Origin: Microbacterium marinum
GTDB taxonomy: Bacteria > Actinomycetota > Actinomycetes > Actinomycetales > Microbacteriaceae
DNA: 64,000 nucleotides
Direction of reading: 5' to 3'
Assembly: GCF_014204835.1 (NCBI RefSeq)
Contig: NZ_JACHMD010000001.1
Coordinates: 1,550,001-1,614,000 of the forward strand
Part shown: piece after piece, positions 25,234 to 34,290 of the stretch
Numbering within the stretch: the stretch's first letter is position 1
Layout of the letters: every line of letters starts with the position of its first letter
Translations under genes and position numbers: made by a program
Notes under the pieces: generated by a model
The model's database searches: none
Seen by the model: the letters and a program-made list of their open reading frames with translations, nothing else
What the model was told of the DNA's origin: nothing

Positions 25234-25716
25234 TCACTGGCCCGAGTACGTCTCGACCTTCACGACCTCGACGGAGATCTCGCGGCCGTTCGGCGCGGTG
25301 TACGAGGTCTTCGCGCCTTCCTTGAGGCCCAGGATCGCTTCGCCGAGCGGCGACGCCTCGCTGTAGACGTCGAGCTCGCTGTTCGCCGCGATCTCGCGGT
25401 TGCCGAGCAGGAAGACCTCTTCGCCGCCGGCGACGATCGCCGTGACGACGGTGCCCGACTGGACCGTGCCGTCGGACTCCGGGGCGACGCCGACCTTGGC
25501 GTCCTTCAGCAGCTGCTGAAGCGTGCGGATGCGCGCCTCCTGCTTGCCCTGCTCGTCCTTCGCGGCGTGGTACCCGCCGTTCTCCTTCAGGTCGCCCTCT
25601 TCGCGCGCGGCCTCGATGCGCTTGGCGATCTCCTCACGACCGGTCGTCGACAGCTCTTCGAGCTCGGCGGCGAGGCGGTCGTACGCCTCCTGGGTGAGGA
25701 AGGTCTCCGTGGACAT
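25234..25716 (-). CDS. greA: Transcription elongation factor GreA
   Basis: A 160-residue GreA: N-terminal coiled-coil (about 1-80; MSTETFLTQEAYDRLAAELEEL) that enters the RNA polymerase secondary channel, with the tip acidic residues in AAREEGDLKENGGYHAAK, and the C-terminal FKBP-like domain (about 85-160). It stimulates cleavage of backtracked transcripts. The length is normal. It runs towards ilvA and has its own start region downstream of a terminator. Confidence 0.96.
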   Translation of the reverse strand: MSTETFLTQEAYDRLAAELEELSTTGREEIAKRIEAAREEGDLKENGGYHAAKDEQGKQEARIRTLQQLLKDAKVGVAPESDGTVQSGTVVTAIVAGGEEVFLLGNREIAANSELDVYSEASPLGEAILGLKEGAKTSYTAPNGREISVEVVKVETYSGQ

Positions 25717-25749
25717 GTGATCTCCCGATGTCTTCGTGGGTAAGCCAAA

Positions 25750-25772
25750 CGCCCCGGCATCGGGCCGGGGCG
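25750..25772 (-). terminator. Intrinsic terminator after the DUF4307 gene
   Basis: A 9-bp stem (CGCCCCGGC with GCCGGGGCG) around a 5-nt loop. Read on the reverse strand it is followed by GTTTGGCTT. It lies 15 nt after the stop of the DUF4307 gene and before greA, so it separates their transcripts. Confidence 0.75.
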
Positions 25773-25786
25773 CGTGAACCCACAGA

Positions 25787-26191
25787 CTACGGGATCCAGC
25801 AGGAGCGGACCAAACCTGTCGTCGCCTCCGCGACGGTCGGTACGGTCTCCACGACGGCGCGCAGATGACTGTCGGATGCCGCGTACTCGACGACCCGCCA
25901 CCCCACGATGCCGTGCTCGGTGTCCTGGGCCTCGAACGCGCAGGCCACCGCGGTGCCCGGCGCGATCGAGATGTTCGCGCGGACGTCGACGGTGTGGTCG
26001 TCGACGACCTCGTAGCCGGTCGTCTCCGCGTCGACGGTGCGCAGCGCGCCGCTCACGGTCGACCAGCCGAGCGCCGCCGTCGCGAGCACCGCGACCACGA
26101 TGACCGAGATCCACCACAGGCGCCGCCTCGACGACGAGACGCCGCGGCCGTAGCGGTCGGCGAGCATCCGTTCGACGTCGGTCAGGGTCAT
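25787..26191 (-). CDS. DUF4307 domain-containing membrane protein
   Basis: A 134-residue protein of the actinobacterial DUF4307 family: a short cytoplasmic start (LADRYGRGVSSSRRR), one membrane helix (about 26-46) and a small extracytoplasmic domain containing two cysteines (VACAFEAQD and VRSCWIP) that could form a disulfide. Function unknown. In Actinobacteria the gene commonly lies next to greA, as here. Its ATG is clear. Confidence 0.88.
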   Translation of the reverse strand: MTLTDVERMLADRYGRGVSSSRRRLWWISVIVVAVLATAALGWSTVSGALRTVDAETTGYEVVDDHTVDVRANISIAPGTAVACAFEAQDTEHGIVGWRVVEYAASDSHLRAVVETVPTVAEATTGLVRSCWIP

Positions 26192-26250
26192 GCGGAATCC
26201 GATCTAGGCTGGAGTTCCAGGCTATCGCTCTGGCTGAGAGATGAGGTTCC

Positions 26251-26538
26251 ATGCCCGACCTTCGCTGGCTCGCCGCCCTGCCGACACCGACGCCGACCTC
26301 GACCGTCCGCGCCGAGAGCGTGACACCCGGAGTTGCGGGCTTCATCGCCATCGCCGTGGTCGCCGTCGTCATCGTGCTGCTGGCCATCGACATGCTGCGC
26401 CGCATTCGCCGGGCGCAGTACCGGGTCGACGTGCGCGAGCAGCTCGACGCCGAAGAAGCTGCGCGCGAGAGCGGCGAGGGCGCGCCGGAGCGTCGCGACG
26501 ACGGCGATCTCAGCCCGGGATCCCCAGCGAAGGACTGA
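26251..26538 (+). CDS. Small single-helix membrane protein
   Basis: A 95-residue protein with a Pro/Thr stretch, one membrane helix (about 28-48; VAGFIAIAVVAVVIVLLAIDML) and a charged cytoplasmic tail (RRIRRAQYRVDVREQLDAEEAARESGE). No family is known to me. Its last 29 nt overlap the end of the convergent hemolysin III gene, so the exact C-terminus matters for both. It is divergent from the DUF4307 gene. Confidence 0.75.
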   Translation: MPDLRWLAALPTPTPTSTVRAESVTPGVAGFIAIAVVAVVIVLLAIDMLRRIRRAQYRVDVREQLDAEEAARESGEGAPERRDDGDLSPGSPAKD

Positions 26539-27247
26539 GCGGCTCGAGCGAGATGAGCAGGCAGGCGGTCCAGTGGCACAGGAACGCCAGCACGGTGCAC
26601 ACGTGGAAGATCTCGTGGAAGCCGAAGTGGCCCGGCCACGGGTTCGGTCGCTTGAGCGCGTAGACGATCGCCCCGCCCGTGTACAGCAGCCCGCCGACGA
26701 TCACGAGCACCATCATCGCGACGTTCACGTTCAGCAGGTCAACGAGATACATGACCGCCGCCCAGCCCAGCAGCAGGTAGAGCGCGACGTACAGCCACCG
26801 CGGCGCGTGGATCCAGAAGACCCGGAACAGGATGCCGAGCAGGGCACCCGACCACACCAGGATCAGCAGCAGCGTCCCCTTGCCGGGGGAGAGGGCGAGG
26901 GTCGCGATCGGGGTGTAGGTGCCCGCGATCAGCAACAGGATGTTCGCGTGGTCGATGCGCTTGAGCACGATCTTCGTCCGCGGACCCCAATCGAAGCGGT
27001 GGTAGAGCGCGGAGTTGCCGAACAGCAGGAGCGAGGTGGCCATGAAGACCGCGGCAGCCCACTTGCCGGGAGTGCCCTCGGCCAGGACGATGAGGACGAC
27101 ACCGGCGGCGATCGCGACCGGGAACGTCCCGGCATGGATCCAGCCGCGCCAGGTGGGCTTCAGTTCGGCGTGAGCGCCGACGGCGGCCGCCTCGATGAGG
27201 GGGAGCTGCGGCATCTCGGCGCCGTCGGCCGGCGTGGGTCGGGTCAC
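26510..27247 (-). CDS. Hemolysin III / PAQR family membrane protein
   Basis: A 245-residue seven-helix protein of the hemolysin III (YqfA-like) branch of the PAQR family. The three metal-site motifs are present: SALYHRFDW with the first His, RIDHANI, and the C-terminal FGFHEIFHVCT with two His. These are the zinc ligands and predicted hydrolase centre of the superfamily; the bacterial function is uncertain and hemolysis is not implied. The GTG start at 27247 is used; an ATG 11 codons later is possible. It is divergent from uppS. Confidence 0.9.
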   Translation of the reverse strand: MTRPTPADGAEMPQLPLIEAAAVGAHAELKPTWRGWIHAGTFPVAIAAGVVLIVLAEGTPGKWAAAVFMATSLLLFGNSALYHRFDWGPRTKIVLKRIDHANILLLIAGTYTPIATLALSPGKGTLLLILVWSGALLGILFRVFWIHAPRWLYVALYLLLGWAAVMYLVDLLNVNVAMMVLVIVGGLLYTGGAIVYALKRPNPWPGHFGFHEIFHVCTVLAFLCHWTACLLISLEPLSPSLGIPG

Positions 27248-27334
27248 ATCCCGAGCCTACGCGCGGCGCCATGCCGCCCGACACATACGGTGGGGCCACC
27301 CGCCCCCGCGGGCGTGCAGGGGTAGCGTAGGCAC

Positions 27335-28120
27335 GTGACTCGCGCCGGTTCGACCCAGGGACAGGGCCTGCTCTACCGGCTCTACAGCTCGCGCCTGCGC
27401 CGGGAGATCCAGGCCCGCTCCGTGCCGCACCACGTCGCGATGATGATCGACGGCAATCGCCGGTGGGCGCGCCAGCTCGGCTACCCGACCGTGTCGCACG
27501 GTCATCGCGCGGGGGCGGCCAAGATGCACGAGTTCCTGCGGTGGTGTGACGAGCTGGGCATCGAGGTGGTCTCGCTGTACCTGCTGTCGACCGACAACCT
27601 GACCAAGCGCGACTCGCAGGAGCTCACCGACCTCATCGAGATCATCGCCGAGCTCGCCGAGACGCTCTCGCAGGAGCCCGGGTGGCGGGTCAAGCACGTC
27701 GGGCGCGCCGACATCCTCCCGCCCGATCTCGCCCGCAGCCTCCGCACCGTCGAGGAGCGCACCCGCGAGAACGACGGGCTCCACGTCAACCTGGCCGTCG
27801 GCTACGGCGGCCGCAGTGAGATCGTGGATGCCGTCCGCAGCATCATCGCCGCGCACAACGCGCAGGGTGGGTCGCTTGAGGAGCTCGCGGCGAGCCTGAC
27901 GCCGGAGCAGATCGGCGAGCACCTCTACACCGGCGGGCAGGCCGACCCCGACCTGGTCATCCGCACCTCGGGCGAGCAGCGGCTCAGCGACTTCCTGCTG
28001 TGGCAGTCTGCGCACAGCGAGTTCTACTTCGTCGAGGCGCTCGGTCCCGACCTCCGCGAGGTCGACTTCCTCCGTGCGATCCGCGACTTCGGCGACCGCG
28101 ATCGGCGCTTCGGCGGCTGA
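27335..28120 (+). CDS. uppS: Isoprenyl transferase (cis-prenyl diphosphate synthase)
   Basis: A 261-residue cis-prenyltransferase, making the polyprenyl diphosphate carrier needed for cell wall synthesis. Family signatures are [14 protein letters not shown] (catalytic Asp at about residue 39), [27 protein letters not shown], and the C-terminal [27 protein letters not shown]. Actinobacteria often have two such enzymes with different chain lengths; chain length cannot be told here. The GTG start gives the normal N-terminus. PhoH2 follows after a structured leader. Confidence 0.93.
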   Translation: MTRAGSTQGQGLLYRLYSSRLRREIQARSVPHHVAMMIDGNRRWARQLGYPTVSHGHRAGAAKMHEFLRWCDELGIEVVSLYLLSTDNLTKRDSQELTDLIEIIAELAETLSQEPGWRVKHVGRADILPPDLARSLRTVEERTRENDGLHVNLAVGYGGRSEIVDAVRSIIAAHNAQGGSLEELAASLTPEQIGEHLYTGGQADPDLVIRTSGEQRLSDFLLWQSAHSEFYFVEALGPDLREVDFLRAIRDFGDRDRRFGG

Positions 28121-28213
28121 GTCCGCTCGCGTCACACACCGTTCACACGCCGCTCATCAATCGGCGGCGTGTCGGATTGCTCGGATGCCGCGTCGCGGTC
28201 GTACGTTCATCCC

Positions 28214-28276
28214 AACGGGCACGGAGCCCGTTCGAGTCGGCCTTCACACGACTCGTGACCCAGGTCGACTCGTGAC
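28214..28276 (+). promoter_or_regulatory. Structured leader of phoH2 with alternative pairings
   Basis: Ahead of phoH2 are a 7-bp hairpin (AACGGGC with GCCCGTT, 28214-28232) and then CGAGTCG (28233-28239), which can pair with either of two copies of the 11-mer CGACTCGTGAC (28249-28259 and 28266-28276). Two mutually exclusive partners for one arm is the pattern of an attenuator or RNA switch. The second copy contains an in-frame GTG that might be an alternative start. No ligand or protein is identified. Confidence 0.4.
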
Positions 28277-28307
28277 TGCCGGGGAACACCCGGGGCGGGA
28301 GTGGGTC

Positions 28308-29663
28308 GTGACCACACGAGCACCTGAGAAGCAGCGTCACATCGATTCGGTCGCGGAGGCGGCCGCCGACCAGGATCTGCGCACCTATGTGCTGGATACG
28401 TCGGTGCTATTGAGCGATCCGCGTGCACTGTTCCGGTTCGCCGAGCACTCGGTCGTGCTCCCGGTCGTCGTCGTGACGGAACTGGAGGGCAAGCGGCACG
28501 ATCCCGAGATCGGCTACTTCGCCCGCCAGGCCCTGCGTCACCTCGACGAACTGCGCGTCGAGCACGGCCGGCTGGACTTCCCCGTCCCTGTCGGCGACGG
28601 CGGCACGCTCCGCGTCGAACTCACCAACACCGACGCCAGCGTGCTCCCTGCTGGCATGCGCCTGGGTGACAACGACACCCGCATCCTGTCCGTGGCGATG
28701 CACCTGAACCAGAACGGCCAGTCGGTCACCGTGGTCTCGAAAGACCTCCCGATGCGCGTCAAGGCGGCATCCCTCGGCCTGAATGCCGAGGAGTACCTCG
28801 CCGAACAGGCTGTGGACTCCGGCTGGACCGGCATCGCGTCGATCGACGTCTCGGGCGACGACGTCAGCGACCTCTACGACAGCGAGATCGGCCTCAGCGA
28901 GGACGTGCGCGGACTGCCCGTCAACACCGGTCTCGTCATCCACTCCGAGCGGGGCTCGGCCCTCGGCCGCGTCACCGGCAACGGGAGCTACAAGCTCGTC
29001 CGCGGTGACCGCGACGTGTTCGGCCTGCACGGTCGCTCCGCAGAGCAGCGCATCGCGATCGACCTGCTCCTCGACCCCGAGGTCGGGATCGTGTCGCTCG
29101 GGGGCCGGGCGGGCACGGGCAAGTCCGCCCTCGCCCTCTGCGCGGGCCTTCAGGCCGTGCTCGAGCAGCAGCAGCAGAAGAAGATCATCGTCTTCCGTCC
29201 GCTGTACGCAGTCGGCGGCCAGGACCTCGGATTCCTCCCCGGCGATCAGGGCGAGAAGATGAACCCGTGGGGTCAGGCGGTGTTCGACACCCTCGGGTCC
29301 GTCGTCTCGGGCAACGTCCTCGAAGAGGTCGTCGCCCGCGGGATGCTCGAGGTGATGCCGCTGACCCACATCCGCGGCCGCTCACTCCACGACGCGTTCG
29401 TGATCGTCGACGAAGCCCAGTCCCTCGAGCGGAACGTCCTGCTGACGGTGCTCAGCCGCATCGGCCAGAACTCGCGCGTCGTGCTCACTCACGACGTGGG
29501 CCAGCGCGACAACCTGCGGGTCGGCCGCCACGACGGCATCGCCTCGGTGATCGAGACGCTCAAGGGCCACGGCCTCTTCGGCCACGTCACGCTGACGCGC
29601 TCCGAGCGCTCCGCCATCGCGGCGCTCGTCACCGACCTGCTCGAGGCCGGCGAGCTCAGCTGA
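28308..29663 (+). CDS. phoH2: PhoH2: PIN domain-PhoH ATPase fusion
   Basis: A 451-residue fusion of an N-terminal PIN ribonuclease domain (about 24-150; the first acidic residue is in [12 protein letters not shown], with later acidic residues in GDNDTRIL) and a C-terminal PhoH ATPase (Walker [11 protein letters not shown] near 268; Walker [11 protein letters not shown]). PhoH2 proteins are reported to unwind and cut RNA using ATP. The GTG at 28308 has GGGAG upstream and removes non-conserved residues; a GTG at 28272 is also in frame. A strong terminator follows. Confidence 0.9.
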   Translation: MTTRAPEKQRHIDSVAEAAADQDLRTYVLDTSVLLSDPRALFRFAEHSVVLPVVVVTELEGKRHDPEIGYFARQALRHLDELRVEHGRLDFPVPVGDGGTLRVELTNTDASVLPAGMRLGDNDTRILSVAMHLNQNGQSVTVVSKDLPMRVKAASLGLNAEEYLAEQAVDSGWTGIASIDVSGDDVSDLYDSEIGLSEDVRGLPVNTGLVIHSERGSALGRVTGNGSYKLVRGDRDVFGLHGRSAEQRIAIDLLLDPEVGIVSLGGRAGTGKSALALCAGLQAVLEQQQQKKIIVFRPLYAVGGQDLGFLPGDQGEKMNPWGQAVFDTLGSVVSGNVLEEVVARGMLEVMPLTHIRGRSLHDAFVIVDEAQSLERNVLLTVLSRIGQNSRVVLTHDVGQRDNLRVGRHDGIASVIETLKGHGLFGHVTLTRSERSAIAALVTDLLEAGELS

Positions 29664-29671
29664 CACCCGAA

Positions 29672-29713
29672 ACGCGAACGGCCCCCGACTGGCGTGTCGG
29701 GGGCCGTTCGCGT
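29672..29713. terminator. Bidirectional terminator between phoH2 and the response regulator
   Basis: A perfect 18-bp stem (arms 29672-29689 and 29696-29713) with a 6-nt loop. It sits between two convergent genes, so it probably ends both transcripts. Confidence 0.85.
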
Positions 29714-29725
29714 GTGCCGTCGTGC

Positions 29726-30382
29726 TCAGTCCCAGCGGTAGCCCTCGCCGCGGACGGTCGCGATGTGGTCGGGGCCGAGCTTCGCGCGCAGGTACCGGAC
29801 GTACACGTCGACGACGTTCGACCCGGGGTCGAACTCGAGGCCCCAGACGCGGCTGAGGAGCACCTCGCGGGTGAGGACTTCGCCCGGATGCCGCAGGAAC
29901 TGCTCCGCCAACGCGAACTCCCGCGCCGAGAGGTCCACGTCGCGCCCACCCACCGTCGCGCGGCGCGCGAGGATGTCGAGCACCACCGACCCCCGGGAGA
30001 GCATCACCGGTGCACTGGCGACGGTCTCGCGGAGCCGCGACCGCACGCGCGCCATCAGCTCGGCGACCGCGAACGGCTTCGGAACGTAGTCGCTCGCCCC
30101 GGCATCCAGGCCCTCGATCGTGTCGCTCGTGCCGCTCCTGGCCGTGAGCATGATCACCGGGATGCCGACCCCCGCCGCCCGCAGGTTCCGGAGCACCTCG
30201 AAGCCGTTCATGCTCGGCAGGCCTACGTCGAGCACCATCAGGTCGACGTCGCCGGCGAGGGCGAGATCGAGGGCCTCGGGCCCGTCTTCGGCGCCGACGG
30301 CGTCGAACCCCTCCGCCCGGACGGCGCGGGTGACGAGCGAGACGATGTGGGGCTCGTCGTCGACGATGAGGATGCGGGTCAT
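29726..30382 (-). CDS. OmpR-family response regulator
   Basis: A 218-residue regulator: receiver domain (1-118) with phosphoacceptor Asp in LMVLDVGLPSMNG and the conserved Thr and Lys (MLTARSG, YVPKPF), then a winged-helix DNA-binding domain (about 130-218; LSAREFALAEQFLRHPGEVLTREVLL). Its start overlaps the stop of the histidine kinase upstream by four nt, so the two form a two-component system. It is the last gene of a long reverse-strand run that begins with xseA. Its targets are unknown. Confidence 0.93.
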   Translation of the reverse strand: MTRILIVDDEPHIVSLVTRAVRAEGFDAVGAEDGPEALDLALAGDVDLMVLDVGLPSMNGFEVLRNLRAAGVGIPVIMLTARSGTSDTIEGLDAGASDYVPKPFAVAELMARVRSRLRETVASAPVMLSRGSVVLDILARRATVGGRDVDLSAREFALAEQFLRHPGEVLTREVLLSRVWGLEFDPGSNVVDVYVRYLRAKLGPDHIATVRGEGYRWD

Positions 30383-31359
30383 TCGGTGGCCTCTCGCTGA
30401 AGGAGGACATCGCCGGCGCGGATGGGGGACGGGAGCGCCCCCCGCGTGCCGATCGGGATCTCAAGGGTGAACGTAGCACCGCCGCCGGGGGTGTCCGCGA
30501 CCGTGCAATGACCGCCGTGCGCTTTCGCGATGGCATCCACGATGGCAAGGCCCAGCCCCGACCCGCCGACGTGACGCTTCCCCTGTCCGCGGTCGAACCT
30601 GCGGAAGATCCGATGGCGCAGTGACGGCGGGATGCCGGGGCCGTGATCGCGCACCCAGAGCTGGGCGCCGGCGGCGTGGACCGCGCTGCCGATCTCGATG
30701 GACGAGTCGGTGGGCGAGTACTTCGCCGCGTTGTCCGCCAGCTGCAGCCACGCCTGCAGCAGCCGGTCGCCGTCGGCGCGGATCACCGCGTGGGCGGTCT
30801 GCTCGATCGCCCAGCCGTGGTCGCCGATGACGGCCACCATCTCCGCGACGCGCTGTGTGAGCACCGCCACGTCGACGTCGCCGTACGACAGCTGCCCGCC
30901 CTCCACCGCGGCCAGGACGTCGATGTCCCCGATGAGCCGGGTCATCCGGTCGAGCTCCGCGATCCCGAGGTCGCGGATACCCGCGACGTCCTCGGGATCG
31001 TCGGCATCCATCACCTCGAGGTGACCGCGCACGATCGTGATCGGCGTCTTCAGCTCGTGGCGTACGTCGTCGAGCAGCCGCCGCTGCGCCTCGAACGCGC
31101 TCTCCGCGGCATCGCGCGCGTCGGCATCGTCCTCGGGACGCCGTTCGAGCACCGCCCACGCGACGACGCCGATGCTCACCAGAGCGACCGCCGAGGCCAG
31201 CACCCACGCGAGCGCGACCCAGCCCGCCGCTTCGGGGGCGATGAGCAGCACCACGACGAGCGCCGCCGCACCCACAGCGATCAGGCCGGCACCGGAAACG
31301 GCGAGGAGGACCCCCAGTCCCGGTGCGGCCCGGCGCGGAGCGTCGGCGGCGCTGTTCAC
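30379..31359 (-). CDS. Sensor histidine kinase
   Basis: A 326-residue kinase with two N-terminal membrane helices (about 13-75) and no real extracellular loop between them, so it likely senses within the membrane. HisKA H-box is DVRHELKTPITIVRGH (about 115); the ATPase domain shows N- and G-boxes (LADNAAKYS, VRDHGPGIP, GGSGLGLAIV). Starts with GTG, 10 nt after the fumC stop, and overlaps the response regulator. The membrane layout hints at sensing of membrane stress or a peptide. Confidence 0.93.
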   Translation of the reverse strand: MNSAADAPRRAAPGLGVLLAVSGAGLIAVGAAALVVVLLIAPEAAGWVALAWVLASAVALVSIGVVAWAVLERRPEDDADARDAAESAFEAQRRLLDDVRHELKTPITIVRGHLEVMDADDPEDVAGIRDLGIAELDRMTRLIGDIDVLAAVEGGQLSYGDVDVAVLTQRVAEMVAVIGDHGWAIEQTAHAVIRADGDRLLQAWLQLADNAAKYSPTDSSIEIGSAVHAAGAQLWVRDHGPGIPPSLRHRIFRRFDRGQGKRHVGGSGLGLAIVDAIAKAHGGHCTVADTPGGGATFTLEIPIGTRGALPSPIRAGDVLLQREATE

Positions 31360-31369
31360 CGGCTGATCA

Positions 31370-32767
31370 TCACCCGGGGTGCGTCATGGAGAGCAGGTCG
31401 AGCTTCTCGTCGAGCTGCTGCTCCGTGAGCTCGCCGCGCTCGACGTAGCCCAGTGCGATCACGGCGTCGCGGACGGTGATGCCCTCCGCGACCGAGTACT
31501 TCGCGATCTTCGCGGCTGCCTCGTAGCCGATGAGCTTGTTGAGCGGGGTCACGATCGACGGCGACATGCCGGCGTAGGCGGCGGCCCGCTCGACGTTCGC
31601 CTGCAGGCCGTCGACCGTCTTGTCCGCGAGCACCCGCATGGCGTTGGAGAGCAGCCGGATCGACTCCAGCAGGGCGGTGCCCATGACCGGGATCGCCACG
31701 TTCAGCTCGAACGACCCCGACGCGCCGGCCCACGCGACGGTCGCGTCGTTGCCGATGACCCGGGCGGCGACCATGAGGGTCGCCTCGGGGACGACCGGGT
31801 TGACCTTGCCGGGCATGATCGACGAACCCGGCTGCAGGTCGGGGATGTGCAGCTCGCCGAGACCCGTGTTGGGTCCCGATCCCATCCAGCGGATGTCGTT
31901 GTTGATCTTCGTCAGCGAGACGGCGATCGTCCGGAGCGCGCCCGACGCCTCGACGAGCCCGTCGCGGTTCGCCTGCGCCTCGAAGTGGTCTTTCGCCTCG
32001 GTGATCGGCAGTTCGGTGTCCGACGCGAGCAGCTCGATCACCTTCTGCGGGAATCCGAGCGGCGTGTTGATGCCCGTGCCGACGGCCGTGCCGCCGAGGG
32101 GGACCTCGCCCACGCGGGGGAGGACCGCCTGCACACGCTCGATGCCGAGGCGCATCTGACGGGCGTAGCCGCCGAACTCCTGGCCGAGGGTGACCGGCGT
32201 GGCATCCATCAGATGGGTACGCCCGCTCTTGACGACGCTCTTCCACTCCTCGGCCTTCGCCTCGAGGGCGACAGCGAGGTGGTCGAGCGCCGGGATCAGG
32301 TCGTCGATCAGCGCCTGGGTGACGGCGATGTGCACCGAGGTGGGGAAGACGTCGTTCGAGGACTGCGACGCGTTGACGTGGTCGTTCGGGTGCACCGTCG
32401 CACCGAGCTTCTGCGTCGCGAGCGTCGCGAGGACCTCGTTCATGTTCATGTTCGAGGATGTGCCCGAGCCGGTCTGGTACGTGTCGACCGGGAAGTGCTC
32501 GTCGTAACGGCCCGTCACGACCTCGTCGGCCGCCCACGCGATCGCGTCGGCGATCGCGCCGTCGAGGGTGCCGAGGTCCTTGTTCGCCAGCGCCGCGGCC
32601 TTCTTGATCCGGGCGAGCGCGGCGATCTGCGTCGATTCGAGCCCGCTCCCCGAGATGGGGAAGTTCTCGACGGCGCGCTGGGTCTGCGCGGCGTACAGCG
32701 CGTCCTTGGGGACCCGCACCTCACCCATCGTGTCGTGTTCGATCCGGTACTCGGTCGGTTCAGCCAT
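31370..32767 (-). CDS. fumC: Fumarate hydratase, class II
   Basis: A 465-residue enzyme of the TCA cycle that interconverts fumarate and malate without an iron-sulfur cluster. The superfamily signature [15 protein letters not shown] is present near 315, and the substrate-binding [13 protein letters not shown] segment near 100. The ATG at 32767 has GAGGA about ten nt upstream; a GTG three codons earlier would sit too close to it. It lies between the carbonic anhydrase and the two-component genes in the same direction. Confidence 0.96.
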   Translation of the reverse strand: MAEPTEYRIEHDTMGEVRVPKDALYAAQTQRAVENFPISGSGLESTQIAALARIKKAAALANKDLGTLDGAIADAIAWAADEVVTGRYDEHFPVDTYQTGSGTSSNMNMNEVLATLATQKLGATVHPNDHVNASQSSNDVFPTSVHIAVTQALIDDLIPALDHLAVALEAKAEEWKSVVKSGRTHLMDATPVTLGQEFGGYARQMRLGIERVQAVLPRVGEVPLGGTAVGTGINTPLGFPQKVIELLASDTELPITEAKDHFEAQANRDGLVEASGALRTIAVSLTKINNDIRWMGSGPNTGLGELHIPDLQPGSSIMPGKVNPVVPEATLMVAARVIGNDATVAWAGASGSFELNVAIPVMGTALLESIRLLSNAMRVLADKTVDGLQANVERAAAYAGMSPSIVTPLNKLIGYEAAAKIAKYSVAEGITVRDAVIALGYVERGELTEQQLDEKLDLLSMTHPG

Positions 32768-32797
32768 GTCGTGCACGTCCTCGTTTCTGGTGACTGG

Positions 32798-33445
32798 TCA
32801 GTTCTGGGCGTCGGTCAGGCCGACGACGACATCGGGGATCGCGGTGCCGTCCGCGAGGCGATAGTTCGCACCCACGATCGCGAGGCGGTTCTCGGCGACC
32901 GCTTCGGTGATGAGTTCGGATGCGCGGAGGATGCCCGCGACGGTGTCGCGGAGGTGCTCGCGTCCGACCGCCTCCGCGTCGACCGACTCGGCCGTGGTGC
33001 CGTCGGTCGCCTTCAGCACGCGGCGGACCGCGGGCACGATCGGTGCGACCTGCCGCCAGATGTTCGCCGGCAGTGCGGGGGCGTCGGCGCCGGTCGAATC
33101 GATCGCGGCACGCACCGCACCGCACTCGTCGTGGCCGAGCACGACGATGAGCGGCACCTGGAGCACGGCGACCGCGTACTCGAGGCTGCCGATGACCGAG
33201 TCCGAGACGACCTGGCCGGCATTTCGGACCACGAACAGATCACCGAGGCCCTCGTCGAAGATGATCTCGGCGGCCAGGCGCGAGTCGGAGCACCCGAACA
33301 GCGCGGCTGTCGGACGCTGCACGTGGGCGAGCTCGTGGCGGCGCTCGGCGTCCTGGCGAGGGTGTCGCGGCTCGCCCGCGACGAAGCGGCGATTGCCCTC
33401 GAGCATCGCGTTCCAGACGCCGGTGGGGGTGGTGGTCGTGCTCAT
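32798..33445 (-). CDS. Beta-class carbonic anhydrase
   Basis: A 215-residue enzyme interconverting CO2 and bicarbonate. Zinc ligands are the Cys of FGCSDSR (about 51), and His and Cys of LGHDECGAV (about 104-107); the Asp-Arg pair of CSDSR is intact. Length is typical. It overlaps the end of the DUF4245 gene by four nt and precedes fumC by 30 nt, so it belongs to the xseA-to-response-regulator run. Bicarbonate supply to anaplerotic carboxylases would fit its place next to fumC, which is inference. Confidence 0.94.
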   Translation of the reverse strand: MSTTTTPTGVWNAMLEGNRRFVAGEPRHPRQDAERRHELAHVQRPTAALFGCSDSRLAAEIIFDEGLGDLFVVRNAGQVVSDSVIGSLEYAVAVLQVPLIVVLGHDECGAVRAAIDSTGADAPALPANIWRQVAPIVPAVRRVLKATDGTTAESVDAEAVGREHLRDTVAGILRASELITEAVAENRLAIVGANYRLADGTAIPDVVVGLTDAQN

Positions 33446-34059
33446 CGGAGCTCCTCTCGAAGGTCGCGGATCTGCTCGCCGAGGCCGGAGGCGGCCTCGG
33501 CCGCGGCATCCGCATCAGTGGCGCCGTAGATCAGGATCGTGTCGGTGCCGGCGCTCGTCGCCAGCCCGTAGGAGATGTTGTCGACGGGGGAGGCGAGGTC
33601 GTATTCGTCCCACTCGATGCCGTCGATCGTGACGGTGCCCGTCGGCGCGAAGCCACCCAGCTCGCGTGCCACCCAGTCCTCGGCGGCGTCGAACGCCTGC
33701 GAGACACGCACAAACCCGGTCGCCGGCGCATAGACGACGCGCCAGACCCCGCCCTCGATGCGGGCCGAGTTCGTCCGCCACTGTTCGGGCGCGTCGGGGA
33801 TGATCACCGCGTGCCCGACCGTCTCGACCGCCGCCGCTGCGGCGACGTCGACGTCGACGGGTTCGGGCGGCTCGGGCGTGCCGCGGGGGACGCCGAAGTA
33901 CACCACGGCGACGATCGCGACGCACACGATGAGGGCCGCGATGAGGTTGCGGAACGTCTTGCTCGACCGATACCGCTGCGAGGCGGCCGCCTTGCGCGCC
34001 GCCGTCTCGTCGGCGGTCTCGGGTCGGCCGAGTTCGGCGACGATACGCTGGCGTGCCAT
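33442..34059 (-). CDS. DUF4245 membrane-anchored protein
   Basis: A 205-residue protein of the actinobacterial DUF4245 family: cytoplasmic N-terminus, one membrane helix (about 38-57; NLIAALIVCVAIVAVVYFGVP) and an extracytoplasmic domain. Function unknown. The gene is commonly found beside xseA/xseB in Actinobacteria, as here, and both ends overlap its neighbours by three to four nt, which indicates tight coupling. Confidence 0.88.
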   Translation of the reverse strand: MARQRIVAELGRPETADETAARKAAASQRYRSSKTFRNLIAALIVCVAIVAVVYFGVPRGTPEPPEPVDVDVAAAAAVETVGHAVIIPDAPEQWRTNSARIEGGVWRVVYAPATGFVRVSQAFDAAEDWVARELGGFAPTGTVTIDGIEWDEYDLASPVDNISYGLATSAGTDTILIYGATDADAAAEAASGLGEQIRDLREELR

Positions 34060-34280
34060 CAGGACGACGCCCCGTCGGACGGGCGGGCCTCATCGAGACG
34101 GCGCTTCGCGCCCAGCAGCCACTCCTCGCACCGCGCGGCGAGGGCCTCACCGCGCGTCCACAGCGAGAGGGACTGCTCGAGCGTCGGCGCACCCTGCTCG
34201 AGCTGCGCGACCACCTGTACGAGCTCGTCGCGGGCCTGTTCGAAGGTGAGGCTCGACACGTCGGCGGCGTCGCTGGTCAT
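34059..34280 (-). CDS. xseB: Exodeoxyribonuclease VII small subunit
   Basis: A 73-residue helical protein, the small subunit that binds XseA to form exonuclease VII. Family signature is LTFEQARDELVQVVAQLEQGAPTLEQSL, with the C-terminal EALAARCEEWL helix. The ATG at 34280 has AGGA at the right distance; an ATG three codons earlier is possible. It lies directly after xseA and overlaps the DUF4245 start. Confidence 0.93.
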   Translation of the reverse strand: MTSDAADVSSLTFEQARDELVQVVAQLEQGAPTLEQSLSLWTRGEALAARCEEWLLGAKRRLDEARPSDGASS

Positions 34281-34290
34281 GGTGTCCATC

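Noticed and set aside
26929..27135. Short frames opposite the hemolysin III gene
   Set aside because: Low-complexity shadows of a well-supported membrane protein gene.
31379..33529. A 716-codon open frame on the forward strand
   Set aside because: It is antisense to fumC and carbonic anhydrase, both clear genes, and has the Arg/Asp/Gly-rich composition of a shadow frame in GC-rich DNA.
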